The translations under genes were made by a program, and so were the position numbers. 9,515 bases of DNA, taken from Clostridium sp. CAG:253. GTDB taxonomy: Bacteria > Bacillota > Clostridia > Lachnospirales > Lachnospiraceae. Under the pieces are notes generated by a model. That model saw nothing but the letters and a program-made list of their open reading frames with translations, did no database searches and was not told the DNA's origin. Location: NCBI GenBank assembly GCA_000436755.1, contig FR887319.1, positions 32,913 through 42,427 of the forward strand, written 5' to 3'. Of this stretch, positions 1 to 7,471 are shown piece by piece (the stretch's first letter is position 1; each line of letters starts with the position of its first letter).

Positions 1-1008
1 AAAATCCCTTCCTGAAGATATCTCAATCACAAGTTCTTTCCCAGTATACTCTTTTAACCAGCGTGGAATTTTCACTGTTCCGATATCGTCACATTGTCTG
101 TGATGTGTACATCCCTCTGAAATAAGTATCCTGTCACCATCTTTCAATTTATCTATAGCCGCCACTCCTTTTATTGCTGTTTCAAGAAAGCCCTTATATC
201 TCGCCATAAGTATAGAAAAAGATGTCAGCAGAACATCTGATGGTGTGTCCTCAGACACTTTTTTAAATGCCTGGCTGTCTGTTATAACCATCGCCGGTTT
301 TTTCCTGAGATTTGAAAGTGTTTCTTTTAATTCATTTTCTTTTACCACAATAGCTGTCGCATCTGCCTCCAACACATCTCTTATCGTCTGCTGCTGTGGT
401 AAAATAAGTCTGCCCTTTGGAGCTGCTGAATCTATTGGAACCACAAGTACAACTAAATCCGATGGCTCAATTAAGTCACCTACAATTCTAAGTTTAGTGT
501 CCTCAGTCTTTATCATCGTCGCAACACGATCTTTTAACGCATCTACTCCTGTTTTGTTCAGTGCACTTACGTTGATTGAATTATCGCTTTTTTCCATCTC
601 TTTGATGTCAGATTTATTGTATACGATAAGATAAGGTACTTCTCTTTTTACAAACAGTTCAATAAGCTGTTTATCACAACCCGAAAGCCCTTTAGCTGAA
701 TCTAGCACCAAGATTGCTATATCAACTTTATTTAAAACCTGCTTTGTTTTTTCGATTCTGAGTTCTCCAAGTTCACCCTCATCATCAAATCCAGGTGTAT
801 CTATAATCATAACAGGCCCAAGTGGCAAAAGTTCCATTGCTTTATAAACTGGGTCTGTTGTTGTCCCTTTTTTATCTGATACAATGGCAAGCTGTTGATT
901 TGTAAATGCATTGACAAGACTTGACTTTCCTGCATTCCTCATGCCAAAAAAACCTATATGTACCCTTTCACCTGATGGTGTGGCATTCAAACCTGACTCC
1001 AAACTCAT
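1..1008 (-). CDS. hydF: [FeFe]-hydrogenase H-cluster maturation GTPase HydF (C-terminus cut by window edge)
   Basis: HydF is the scaffold on which the 2Fe subcluster of [FeFe]-hydrogenase is assembled, using precursors from HydE and HydG, before transfer to the apo-enzyme in the cytoplasm. The open frame runs from ATG at 1008 to position 1 without a stop, giving 336 residues. A TRAFAC GTPase domain is clear: P-loop GMRNAGKSS (22-30), DTPG (70-73), NKSD (131-134) and SAL (148-150). The middle part fits the dimerisation region. The C-terminal domain begins a cluster-binding motif with C300-T-H302, the first half of the family signature CxH...HCxxC; the HCxxC half must lie beyond the window. The family is about 400-420 residues, so roughly 70-80 are missing. 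The start has a perfect GGAGGTG (1016-1022) seven bases upstream. It lies 33 bp after the chemotaxis receptor gene with no visible terminator between, so co-transcription is likely. HydE and HydG are not in the window. Identity is very secure from the motif set. Confidence 0.
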   Translation of the reverse strand, partial: MSLESGLNATPSGERVHIGFFGMRNAGKSSLVNAFTNQQLAIVSDKKGTTTDPVYKAMELLPLGPVMIIDTPGFDDEGELGELRIEKTKQVLNKVDIAILVLDSAKGLSGCDKQLIELFVKREVPYLIVYNKSDIKEMEKSDNSINVSALNKTGVDALKDRVATMIKTEDTKLRIVGDLIEPSDLVVLVVPIDSAAPKGRLILPQQQTIRDVLEADATAIVVKENELKETLSNLRKKPAMVITDSQAFKKVSEDTPSDVLLTSFSILMARYKGFLETAIKGVAAIDKLKDGDRILISEGCTHHRQCDDIGTVKIPRWLKEYTGKELVIEISSGRDF

Positions 1009-1041
1009 ATAAAAACACCTCCGTAGTTACAAATAAAGTTG

Positions 1042-2574
1042 TTAATTATTATTTAACTGCTTTGTAAGTCTCTTAAGATTGCTTGTTATTTCAACTATCT
1101 GTGATACTATCTCAATATTATGTTCACTTACGCTGTATGTGTCACTAGAATGTGCCGCTACTTCTTCTGAAATTGCAGATATGGTTGATATACTGTCAAC
1201 AATCTCTTTATTTGCAATTGAAAGTTCCTCAACATAGTCAGAAAGTGACTCTGAATTATCTAAAATACTGTCTGTATTCTTAGCAATTGTCTTAAAGCTT
1301 GCCGCTGTCTTTTCTGTTGCCTCATTCTGACCCTCTATCATCTCAATCATTTGACCGGTAACTTCTACAACTCTGTCTAATGCACCTGTAACTTCCTGAA
1401 TCATATCAGTAATTTTAATCGTGGCATCCTGCGTTTCATTTGCCATTTTTGAAATCTCAGATGCAACAACAGAAAATCCTTTTCCTGCCTCACCTGCTCT
1501 TGCTGCTTCTATACTTGCATTAAGTGCCAACAGGCTTGTCTGTGATGTTATGTTATTTATAATGTCAACAACAGAATTCATCTTCTCCATATCCTCATTG
1601 AGGCTTGCTATTTCATTTGATACTTGCTTTCCTGACTCAACAGATTCATTTACCTTTCCCACCAGATAATCTACGTTATGATTTCCCTGGTCAATAGCAT
1701 TTTTAGTCTGTTTCACACTCAGAGCAATCTCATCTGTACCAACAGTAACATCATTTATCTTATTTTGTATATTTTCTGTCATGGAGAGCTGCTTCTGAAC
1801 AGCCGCTGCTGTATCATTTGAACCTGAGCTTACCTGCTCCATTGCGTCTCTTGTATTCCCAATAGAAACATCGAGTTCCTTAATATGACCGTCAGTTATT
1901 TCAATATCTGAAATCATCTCCTTAGATATACTCATAATATGGTCAAACATTTCCTTTGTTTCCTGATGTTGAATTTCTATCTGCTTTAACTTCAGACGAT
2001 TATTAAAATCAAGCATTCTTGAAGAAAGTGCTGCGAATGTTGCTATTATTGCCATGACAAAAAGCTGGATTTCAATACTTGCACTGTCTGTTTTTAAATT
2101 ATATGTACCATTTGATACAAATACTATAACTTGCACAATATTAACAAAAATCATGGCAAGATTTATATACAATGAATATTTATAATCATTGTATACGGTT
2201 ACTATGATTATCATAGGAATCGCATATACATATGCATGCGAATTCTGTGTCGTAAGTACAAGGAATGTGTAAAATACACCAAATCCCAATGATATAAAGT
2301 GTTTAATCGATGTAGCTTCCTTATTTCTGCTGTATGCAATAATCTCCGCTATTGGAGACGCAAGTCCGAGAACAATAACGAATGCAACATATCCTATACT
2401 TCTTGAGCCTTTGAATACCTCAATCAAATATGTCAAACTGATAAGTGCCGCTATGAATATATGTGCTCCCATAGCCAATTTGTTGCTTCTGGCGAATTCT
2501 GACATAATTTCAACCTTATTTCTTACCTGGTCAATTCTTTCCTGTGCAATTTTTTCAATTTTTTCATTTTGCAT
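1042..2574 (-). CDS. Methyl-accepting chemotaxis protein with six-helix membrane domain
   Basis: A transmembrane chemoreceptor predicted to control CheA through CheW. With the ATG at 2574 it has 510 residues. Six hydrophobic helices are visible near residues 34-53, 60-81, 92-108, 114-128, 133-154 and 167-186, joined by short loops. There is no extracellular ligand-binding domain and no recognisable HAMP domain. The rest is a long heptad-rich cytoplasmic coiled coil. Its hairpin tip is the canonical MCP signalling sequence around residues 341-378, including [16 protein letters not shown] and GKGFSVVA. There is no C-terminal CheR/CheB tether pentapeptide. A frame extension to a TTG at 2589 is rejected because GGAGGT (2582-2587) overlaps that TTG and is ideally spaced, seven bases, from the ATG at 2574. 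A promoter precedes the gene, and hydF follows it by 33 bp. The signal sensed is unknown; the membrane domain itself may sense membrane state or a small hydrophobic compound (inference). Confidence 0.
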   Translation of the reverse strand: MQNEKIEKIAQERIDQVRNKVEIMSEFARSNKLAMGAHIFIAALISLTYLIEVFKGSRSIGYVAFVIVLGLASPIAEIIAYSRNKEATSIKHFISLGFGVFYTFLVLTTQNSHAYVYAIPMIIIVTVYNDYKYSLYINLAMIFVNIVQVIVFVSNGTYNLKTDSASIEIQLFVMAIIATFAALSSRMLDFNNRLKLKQIEIQHQETKEMFDHIMSISKEMISDIEITDGHIKELDVSIGNTRDAMEQVSSGSNDTAAAVQKQLSMTENIQNKINDVTVGTDEIALSVKQTKNAIDQGNHNVDYLVGKVNESVESGKQVSNEIASLNEDMEKMNSVVDIINNITSQTSLLALNASIEAARAGEAGKGFSVVASEISKMANETQDATIKITDMIQEVTGALDRVVEVTGQMIEMIEGQNEATEKTAASFKTIAKNTDSILDNSESLSDYVEELSIANKEIVDSISTISAISEEVAAHSSDTYSVSEHNIEIVSQIVEITSNLKRLTKQLNNN

Positions 2575-2581
2575 GCTTTGT

Positions 2582-2587
2582 ACCTCC
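2582..2587 (-). promoter_or_regulatory. Ribosome binding site fixing the chemoreceptor start
   Basis: GGAGGT on the minus strand, seven bases before ATG at 2574. It overlaps the upstream in-frame TTG at 2587-2589, so that TTG cannot be the start served by this site. Confidence 0.
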
Positions 2588-2621
2588 AACCTCGATTTTT
2601 AGTATAAACACTTATGCATTC

Positions 2622-2649
2622 ATTATATCATGTTTAAAATAATAATCAA
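2622..2649 (-). promoter_or_regulatory. Sigma-A-type promoter for the chemoreceptor (and probably hydF)
   Basis: On the minus strand TTGATT (2644-2649) is followed after 16 bases by a perfect TATAAT (2622-2627). The predicted transcript start is near 2615, about 40 bases before the ATG at 2574. The -35 box contains the TGA stop codon (2646-2648) of the upstream response regulator gene. This is a motif-based prediction only. Confidence 0.
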
Positions 2650-3326
2650 ACACCGTTTTCCATTCTATATCCTACATTTCTTACAGTCTTTATGCATTTG
2701 CCGCTTTCCCCAAGTTTCTGTCTAAGTGTTTTTATGTGCATATCTACGGTTCTTGTCTCCCCAAAATAGTCAACTCCCCATATTTCTGACAAAAGCTGGT
2801 CTCTTGTGAAAACTATTCCCTGATTGCTCAAAAAAAGTTTTAATATCTCATATTCTTTATATGTAAGATCTACTTTATTATCTTTAACGCTTACTATATG
2901 AGCGTCAATATTCATGTTTATACTTCCATTTGAATATATGTGTTCTTTCTTCTTTGGAGAGCATCTTCTCAATACCGCTTTTATTCTTGAAACCATCTCC
3001 ATCATGCCAAACGGTTTTACAAGATAATCATCAGCTCCAATATCAAGGCTTTGCACTTTATCAAACTCCATACCTTTCGCTGTTGCCATAATCACCGGAA
3101 TATCTTCTGTCTTTGACAATTCTCTCATTTTTTTTAAAAGTGCTATTCCATCTTCTCCCGGAAGCATGATATCCATAAGAACAAGTTCCGGAAGTCTGTC
3201 TGTACTTATAAGTTCCTTCCAAAATGAATCACCATCGACAAACCCCCTCGCTTCAAATCCCGTGCTCTTTAATGTATATATCTCAATATCCCTTATACTG
3301 TCATCATCTTCCACACACCAAATCAT
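2646..3326 (-). CDS. OmpR/PhoB-family response regulator (orphan in this window)
   Basis: A two-component response regulator and DNA-binding transcription factor, 226 residues from ATG at 3326. The receiver domain (about 1-115) has the acidic pocket E6-D7-D8, phospho-acceptor D52 in LVLMDIMLPGEDG, switch residue T82, and K104 in the KPF motif. The C-terminal winged helix (about 130-225) has the typical TYKEYEILKLF, TRDQLLSEIWG, TVDMHIKTLRQKLG and VRNVGYRM segments. The frame is open back to a TTG at 3380, but GGAG (3333-3336) sits six bases before the ATG at 3326. The protein then begins directly with the receiver strand, and the predicted promoter at 3381-3409 would start transcription around 3374, leaving the TTG outside the message. 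ATGs at 3356 and 3338 are less favoured alternatives. No histidine kinase gene is adjacent on either side, so partner and target genes are unknown. Family assignment is secure; regulon is not. Confidence 0.
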   Translation of the reverse strand: MIWCVEDDDSIRDIEIYTLKSTGFEARGFVDGDSFWKELISTDRLPELVLMDIMLPGEDGIALLKKMRELSKTEDIPVIMATAKGMEFDKVQSLDIGADDYLVKPFGMMEMVSRIKAVLRRCSPKKKEHIYSNGSINMNIDAHIVSVKDNKVDLTYKEYEILKLFLSNQGIVFTRDQLLSEIWGVDYFGETRTVDMHIKTLRQKLGESGKCIKTVRNVGYRMENGV

Positions 3327-3380
3327 TCTATTCTCCATTCTTGTGCTGTTTTCCATGCATTGCAGTTTTGTACCTGCCAA

Positions 3381-3409
3381 ACCATAATTTAAAAATACTT
3401 ATTTATCAA
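3381..3409 (-). promoter_or_regulatory. Sigma-A-type promoter for the response regulator
   Basis: On the minus strand TTGATA (3404-3409, five of six matches to consensus) is followed after 17 bases by TATGGT (3381-3386, four of six). The -35 box contains the TGA stop (3406-3408) of the upstream DUF3877 gene. The predicted leader to ATG 3326 is about 48 bases. Motif-based prediction only. Confidence 0.
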
Positions 3410-3945
3410 AAGCCAAAATCCTCATAATCATGCTTGAGAAAACGATGATATATGACATGAAATTCATCAATTGCAAAGCAGTAATAATATTTGTCAGGCT
3501 TTCCTTTATTAAAATACAAAAGATAGTCAAACTCGCCATTTGAAATTTTTTCATAATGTATATCATCACTAAACTTTAAAAAATATTCTTTTACTTTTTC
3601 AATCGTACAGCTATGGTCTGCCACAAGCTTTACAAGACCGCATATAAATTCATTATTCGACATATGATCATGAACATATTCTGCACCCTTATCAGGTATC
3701 TTAAAGCAAAATCTTTCACCATTATTTGAAATTTCAATATTTCCGAAAAATTCACTTACTTCCCTGCAGAAATCTGATAATATCTCTTTCATTCCGGATA
3801 TATCACATTTTATTTTCAAAAGATGATTCAGTGAACCTAGCGGATAATACAATCTTATAGTTTCTTTCCGATACCCAAGTTTTGCCTGCTCTTCTTTTAT
3901 AATATCCATCAGATTATCTTTCATTTCCTCATACTCTTTTTTCAA
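3406..3945 (-). CDS. DUF3877-type protein of unknown function
   Basis: A 179-residue, probably cytoplasmic protein with no signal peptide and no membrane helix. The N-terminal stretch GYRKETIRLYYPLGSLNH (24-41) matches what I recall of the DUF3877 family, described from Eubacterium rectale and its relatives; the family name is from memory and moderately certain. The remainder is mixed alpha/beta, rich in aromatic residues near the C-terminus (YYYCFAIDEFHVIYHRF, 152-168), without a recognisable catalytic motif. The start is TTG at 3945 with a perfect GGAGGTG (3952-3958) six bases upstream. The first in-frame ATG (3924) has no usable site. The transporter gene ends at 3949, so only three bases separate stop and start and the ribosome binding site lies in the last codons of that gene; translational coupling is likely. 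No function can be assigned. Confidence 0.
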   Translation of the reverse strand: MKKEYEEMKDNLMDIIKEEQAKLGYRKETIRLYYPLGSLNHLLKIKCDISGMKEILSDFCREVSEFFGNIEISNNGERFCFKIPDKGAEYVHDHMSNNEFICGLVKLVADHSCTIEKVKEYFLKFSDDIHYEKISNGEFDYLLYFNKGKPDKYYYCFAIDEFHVIYHRFLKHDYEDFGF

Positions 3946-3948
3946 ATT

Positions 3949-4818
3949 CTACACCTCCTGCTTTTCTTTTTTATTTCCTATTATAAACATTATAACAGCC
4001 GGTGCTATTATAAGTACACATCCGATATAGCTGAATACATCTGGTATCTCACCAAGTATTATAAATCCAAGTATCCCCGCAAAGATTACATTTGAATAAT
4101 CGTATACCGAAAGTTCTTTTGCCGGTGCATGTGAATATGCCGCCGTTATAAAGAACTGCCCAAATGTTGCCGCAACTCCGGTCATAAAAAGATAAAACCA
4201 CTGTATCGGCTCCATATGTGTATAGTTTAATATACAATACGGCAGTGAACATATACATGAAAACGCAGAAAAGAAGAATACAATAAATGGTCCTTTAACA
4301 CCCATTCCTGTAGCTTTTCTAAGAAGTGTGTAAGCCATGCCCGCTCCCATACCTCCTATCATTGCAATAAGTGCAGGTATGGATAACATTGCATCTCCTG
4401 ACGGTTTCAAAATAAACATTGCACCTATAATAGCAGAAATAAGACAACGGACCTGATAATGCTCAACCCGTTCTTTTAAAATAAAATATGAAAAAACAAT
4501 CGCAAAAAAAGGAGATAATTTATTGAGCATTGATGCGTCTGCAATATTTAAATGATCCACACCGTAAAAATTACAAAATATTCCTACTGTTCCAAAAAAA
4601 GCCCGCCCAAATACATATTTAAAACTTTCTTTACTACATTTTAAAGGTGTGTGATTTTTCTTCAGCATGGCATACGCAACAACTGCAGCCACAAAATTTC
4701 TAAAAAAAGATTTTTGCAGCGTCGGTATATCGCCTGACAGTTTTATAAACAAACTCATAAATGCAAACGACAATGCCGAAAATATAATACACAAAATACC
4801 TTTCGTTTTCTCTGACAT
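3949..4818 (-). CDS. EamA/DMT-family transporter (ten transmembrane helices)
   Basis: An inner-membrane permease of the drug/metabolite transporter superfamily, 289 residues from ATG at 4818. Two EamA repeats are visible, about residues 5-138 and 146-280. Each has five hydrophobic helices, near 7-27, 36-52, 67-85, 95-113, 122-139, 146-167, 176-196, 206-227, 240-257 and 262-281. The first repeat ends helix 4 with LKERV and the second has the matching LGEIP, both typical of the family. The chosen start has AAAAGAGG (4826-4833) seven bases upstream; an in-frame ATG at 4854 has no such site. Substrates in this family include amino acids, nucleosides and other metabolites and cannot be read from sequence. 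It lies 72 bp after the HAD hydrolase gene and is almost fused to the DUF3877 gene downstream, which suggests the latter two share a process. Confidence 0.
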   Translation of the reverse strand: MSEKTKGILCIIFSALSFAFMSLFIKLSGDIPTLQKSFFRNFVAAVVAYAMLKKNHTPLKCSKESFKYVFGRAFFGTVGIFCNFYGVDHLNIADASMLNKLSPFFAIVFSYFILKERVEHYQVRCLISAIIGAMFILKPSGDAMLSIPALIAMIGGMGAGMAYTLLRKATGMGVKGPFIVFFFSAFSCICSLPYCILNYTHMEPIQWFYLFMTGVAATFGQFFITAAYSHAPAKELSVYDYSNVIFAGILGFIILGEIPDVFSYIGCVLIIAPAVIMFIIGNKKEKQEV

Positions 4819-4890
4819 CAGATTTCCTCTTTTCTTAACAGCCCAATCTTTCATTATCTTATAAATCTTATAACTTATTCTGAATTTTAA

Positions 4891-5544
4891 TTACTTTTCC
4901 AGAATAATATCAAGTATCTCTGACGGCTGGTTTATAATTCTCTTTACTCCCTTTTCACGAAGAAATTCCGCATCTCTGAAACCCCAGCCGACCATTATAA
5001 CATCCATTCCGGCATTCACCGATGTTGCAAAATCAACGTCCGAATCACCTACGTAAACGGCATTGTCTTTTTCAACATTCAATTTTGATAACACCTCAAA
5101 AACACTGTCAGGTGCAGGTTTTTTCTTAATGCCCTCTCTTTCGCCTATTGCAAAATCAAACAAATTATCAAAATAATCTTTGCACAAATCCTGAACGGCA
5201 AAATCAGCTTTATTTGATACAACTGCCGTAAGGCATCCGGCTTTCCTTAGTTCTAACAATACATCTTTTATTCCGTCATAGGGTCTGGTTTTCACCGCAC
5301 AATGTGTCTTATAATACTCTTTAAATGTATCAAAAACTTTGTCTGTAAGTTTCTTGTCTGTATCTGTAGGAACAGCACGTTCTATAAGAAGTCTTATCCC
5401 GTTTCCTACAAATCTTCTGACTTCATCAATTGTTCTCTCAGGAAGCCCATTTGCTTTCAGTGCATAATTTGTACTGTCTGCAAGGTCCTCAAGTGTATTT
5501 AAAATTGTTCCATCCATGTCAAAAACTGCAAGTTTATATCTCAT
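4891..5544 (-). CDS. HAD-superfamily hydrolase, phosphoglycolate phosphatase-like
   Basis: A cytoplasmic Mg-dependent phosphatase of the haloacid dehalogenase superfamily, 217 residues, a normal length for the Gph/PGMB-like subfamily. Motif I is FDMDGT with nucleophile D9 and general acid D11. Motif II is VVSN with S110. Motif III is K142 in KKKPAPD. Motif IV is GDSDVD with D167 and D171 binding Mg. Residues about 15-85 form the helical C1 cap that determines substrate. Phosphoglycolate is a plausible substrate, but closely related proteins act on pyrophosphate or sugar phosphates, so a specific name is not justified. ATG at 5544 is preceded by GAGGG (5551-5555) at six bases. The gene starts 33 bp after the M14 peptidase gene, so co-transcription is likely although no functional link is apparent. 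Confidence 0.
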   Translation of the reverse strand: MRYKLAVFDMDGTILNTLEDLADSTNYALKANGLPERTIDEVRRFVGNGIRLLIERAVPTDTDKKLTDKVFDTFKEYYKTHCAVKTRPYDGIKDVLLELRKAGCLTAVVSNKADFAVQDLCKDYFDNLFDFAIGEREGIKKKPAPDSVFEVLSKLNVEKDNAVYVGDSDVDFATSVNAGMDVIMVGWGFRDAEFLREKGVKRIINQPSEILDIILEK

Positions 5545-5577
5545 TTTTATCCCTCATTTCCTGCTAATACTTTTAAA

Positions 5578-7296
5578 TCATTCCGTAAATAACTTTGCTT
5601 CTTTTATAACAAGACTCTTGTTTTTCTGCCAGATTGAAGGAAATTCATTTGCCGATAACGGGCATGCTTTCTTTCCAATCTCCAATGTTATGCTTGGTAT
5701 TCCCTTCTTATACATGGCATATTCTCTCAGATTTCCGATATTTTTCTTTTTGGAATGTTCATTTATGTTCTCCTCATAACTGCTGCTGTCCGCATATCCT
5801 GTTATTTTTTTCGCAAGATTATACATTTTAGTGACAACATGCTTAACACTGCCTTTCGCTTCACCAAAAAGTATCGAACCTGTCGCATGATAATTTATCA
5901 GGCCTTTTAATGTTCCTGAATTTTTCATTTTTTCAAGAAAAGCAGTTATTGCTCTGGTTTCCGGTTCACTGTTTACAGACTCACCTGTATATCCGTCACT
6001 TCCCCTTTTTCCACCATATTTTGCAATGTAATTATAATTAAAGTTCTTATTCAGATCAACACCTCTTGCATTGGATTTCCAATATTTAGTGCCGCCCACA
6101 ACTTTCATTTTTCTTAAAGCTTTTCGCAATGTGCTGTTTCTTATCCCTGACATTCCAAACTGAGAAATTGTAACACCGTCCGGATTTGCCATCGGAATGT
6201 AATGTATGGCAATTTTATTCAAGACACCCGCTGTTGCCTCAGACGCATTTTTATTATTGTGATTTTTCAGATAGTCTTCTATCTGAGCCATACATAACTG
6301 TGCTGTCATATATTCTCTTGCATGAAGTGCACCTATGACTATAATCGAACGCCCTGAACCGGTATTTCCTATTACCACATCATATAACTTTCTGTTGTCA
6401 CATGAATTTCCGATTGTTCTTACACTCACATATCTTGAATATGTCCTTTTAAGTAAAGATATATCCGCACTCATTTCTGTATATGTATATTTTTGATGTG
6501 ATGTATTTACAATCTTCTTTGTTGTAAAACATGTTCCTCTGTTATTTGAACTGTATTTTGTCTTTGAAGCTATATTTATCGATTTTATTATATACTTATA
6601 ATTTTTGCCTGCACTTATATTCTTATCTACAAAGCGTGCTTTTTTTGAACTTCCTACTACTTTATATTTTCCTTTACCTGTCTGCCTGTAAATCTGAAAA
6701 GTTTTAGTATGTCTGCCACGCTTCCATGTGATAAGTACTTTGTCATCTGACAGCTTTGTGTATCTGACTGTTGATGCCTTTACAGGTTTACAGATTGTAA
6801 TTTTCTTCGACTTAGAGACTCTCTTTTTCCCTTTAAGTGCGGTAATTCTTACATGATAAACCTTTCCCTCATCAATCTTAAAAATATATGTACGCTTTTT
6901 TTTGCTGAGTTTTACTGTCTTTTTCAATCCTCCAGAAATTTTGATTTTATATCTGTCAATATATTTTATACTGTTCCATCTCAAACGGACATGTCTTTTG
7001 CCATGCTGAGATACTTTCACTGTGAGCACCTGTTTTTTTGCCGGCTTTTTAACAGGCTTTTTCGTTGGCTTTGCAGTTGGTTTCGGGGTCGGCTTACTCG
7101 TCGGTTCAGGTGTTGGTGTCTCTTCTATAGCCGGAGGTGTAGCGGTAACCACACCACCTGTAACAACTGATAAATCAAAACAATTAGTATCTGATATTTT
7201 TTTATTATCAGCAGATACATAAGTCATGTCTGTAATACTTCCACAAATAAGTGCTATAATAAGAAACAATGATATTATTGATTTATTTTTGTTCAA
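5578..7296 (-). CDS. Secreted M14-family zinc carboxypeptidase with Fn3-like domains
   Basis: A 572-residue exported metallopeptidase. A signal peptide (1-29) has a hydrophobic core at 7-21 and a likely signal peptidase I site after VSA (27-29). A Pro/Thr/Lys linker follows at 61-88. Two Lys-rich beta domains resembling fibronectin type III span about 90-170 and 172-258. The M14 catalytic domain covers about 265-572. Zinc ligands are H325 and E328 (HARE) and H470 (NYHATG); the catalytic Glu is E539 (SITLEIG). The segment W406 to N418 (WKSNARGVDLNKN) has Lys417 where classical carboxypeptidases have the substrate-binding Arg. The WK-N-RGVDLN context resembles bacterial gamma-D-glutamyl-diaminopimelate peptidases, so cell-wall peptide cleavage is a reasonable guess. 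The start is TTG at 7296, the only start before the signal peptide, with an AAGG-rich site (7305-7314) eight bases upstream. The gene heads a run with the HAD, EamA and DUF3877 genes. Confidence 0.
   Translation of the reverse strand: MNKNKSIISLFLIIALICGSITDMTYVSADNKKISDTNCFDLSVVTGGVVTATPPAIEETPTPEPTSKPTPKPTAKPTKKPVKKPAKKQVLTVKVSQHGKRHVRLRWNSIKYIDRYKIKISGGLKKTVKLSKKKRTYIFKIDEGKVYHVRITALKGKKRVSKSKKITICKPVKASTVRYTKLSDDKVLITWKRGRHTKTFQIYRQTGKGKYKVVGSSKKARFVDKNISAGKNYKYIIKSINIASKTKYSSNNRGTCFTTKKIVNTSHQKYTYTEMSADISLLKRTYSRYVSVRTIGNSCDNRKLYDVVIGNTGSGRSIIVIGALHAREYMTAQLCMAQIEDYLKNHNNKNASEATAGVLNKIAIHYIPMANPDGVTISQFGMSGIRNSTLRKALRKMKVVGGTKYWKSNARGVDLNKNFNYNYIAKYGGKRGSDGYTGESVNSEPETRAITAFLEKMKNSGTLKGLINYHATGSILFGEAKGSVKHVVTKMYNLAKKITGYADSSSYEENINEHSKKKNIGNLREYAMYKKGIPSITLEIGKKACPLSANEFPSIWQKNKSLVIKEAKLFTE
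7033..7116 (-). repeat. Degenerate Pro/Thr/Lys linker repeat in the M14 peptidase
   Basis: Residues 61-88 of the peptidase form a low-complexity series of PTP, KPT and KKP triplets. Such linkers usually separate the secretion signal from wall-attached or catalytic domains. On the opposite strand the same DNA reads as a Gly/Val-rich frame that is not a gene. Confidence 0.
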
Positions 7297-7471
7297 AACA
7301 GTTTCCTTCCTTCCAATATATTTAATAAATACGCCTGAATATTATACACCTAATAAACAAAAATACGCAACCCAAAAATCGTTCTTAATTTTTTTACAAT
7401 TTTTTCCAATGAATATTTTAAACAGACATCACGCATAATAGAAATAAAATAAAAATGAATGGAGGCATATT
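7297..7471. other. Divergent intergenic region between M14 peptidase and DUF378 genes
   Basis: A 175-bp, very AT-rich spacer between divergent genes. It holds the minus-strand promoter listed separately and, toward the right end, the GGAGG site (7461-7465) of the DUF378 gene. For the plus-strand gene the best -10 candidate is CATAAT (7434-7439), which has no acceptable -35. TTTACA (7393-7398) with TATTTT (7414-7419) has only a 15-base spacer. No convincing plus-strand promoter or operator was found. Confidence 0.
7341..7370 (-). promoter_or_regulatory. Candidate promoter for the M14 peptidase gene run
   Basis: On the minus strand a perfect TATAAT (7341-7346) lies 18 bases after TTGCGT (7365-7370), a poor -35 with three matches. 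The predicted start is about 40 bases before the TTG start codon at 7296. Motif-based; the -35 is weak. Confidence 0.

Noticed and set aside
245..634. Plus-strand open frame of 129 codons
   Set aside because: It lies fully antisense to hydF, whose GTPase and cluster motifs are unmistakable; it has no plausible ribosome binding site and no family resemblance.
2575..2589. TTG start extension of the chemoreceptor
   Set aside because: The TTG overlaps the GGAGGT ribosome binding site, which is correctly spaced for the ATG at 2574.
4049..4258. Short minus-strand frame inside the EamA transporter gene
   Set aside because: It is out of frame within a clear ten-helix transporter and has no independent support.
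4819..4854. Upstream ATG at 4854 as start of the EamA transporter
   Set aside because: No ribosome binding site precedes it, whereas AAAAGAGG lies seven bases before the ATG at 4818.
7022..7222. Plus-strand frame rich in Gly and Val repeats
   Set aside because: It is the complement of the Pro/Thr/Lys linker of the M14 peptidase; the repeat composition is a by-product of that low-complexity DNA.
7240..7250. Possible lipobox around C18 of the M14 peptidase signal
   Set aside because: The residue before the Cys is Ile, which lipoprotein signal peptidase sites do not accept; a VSA site at 27-29 is a better cleavage point.
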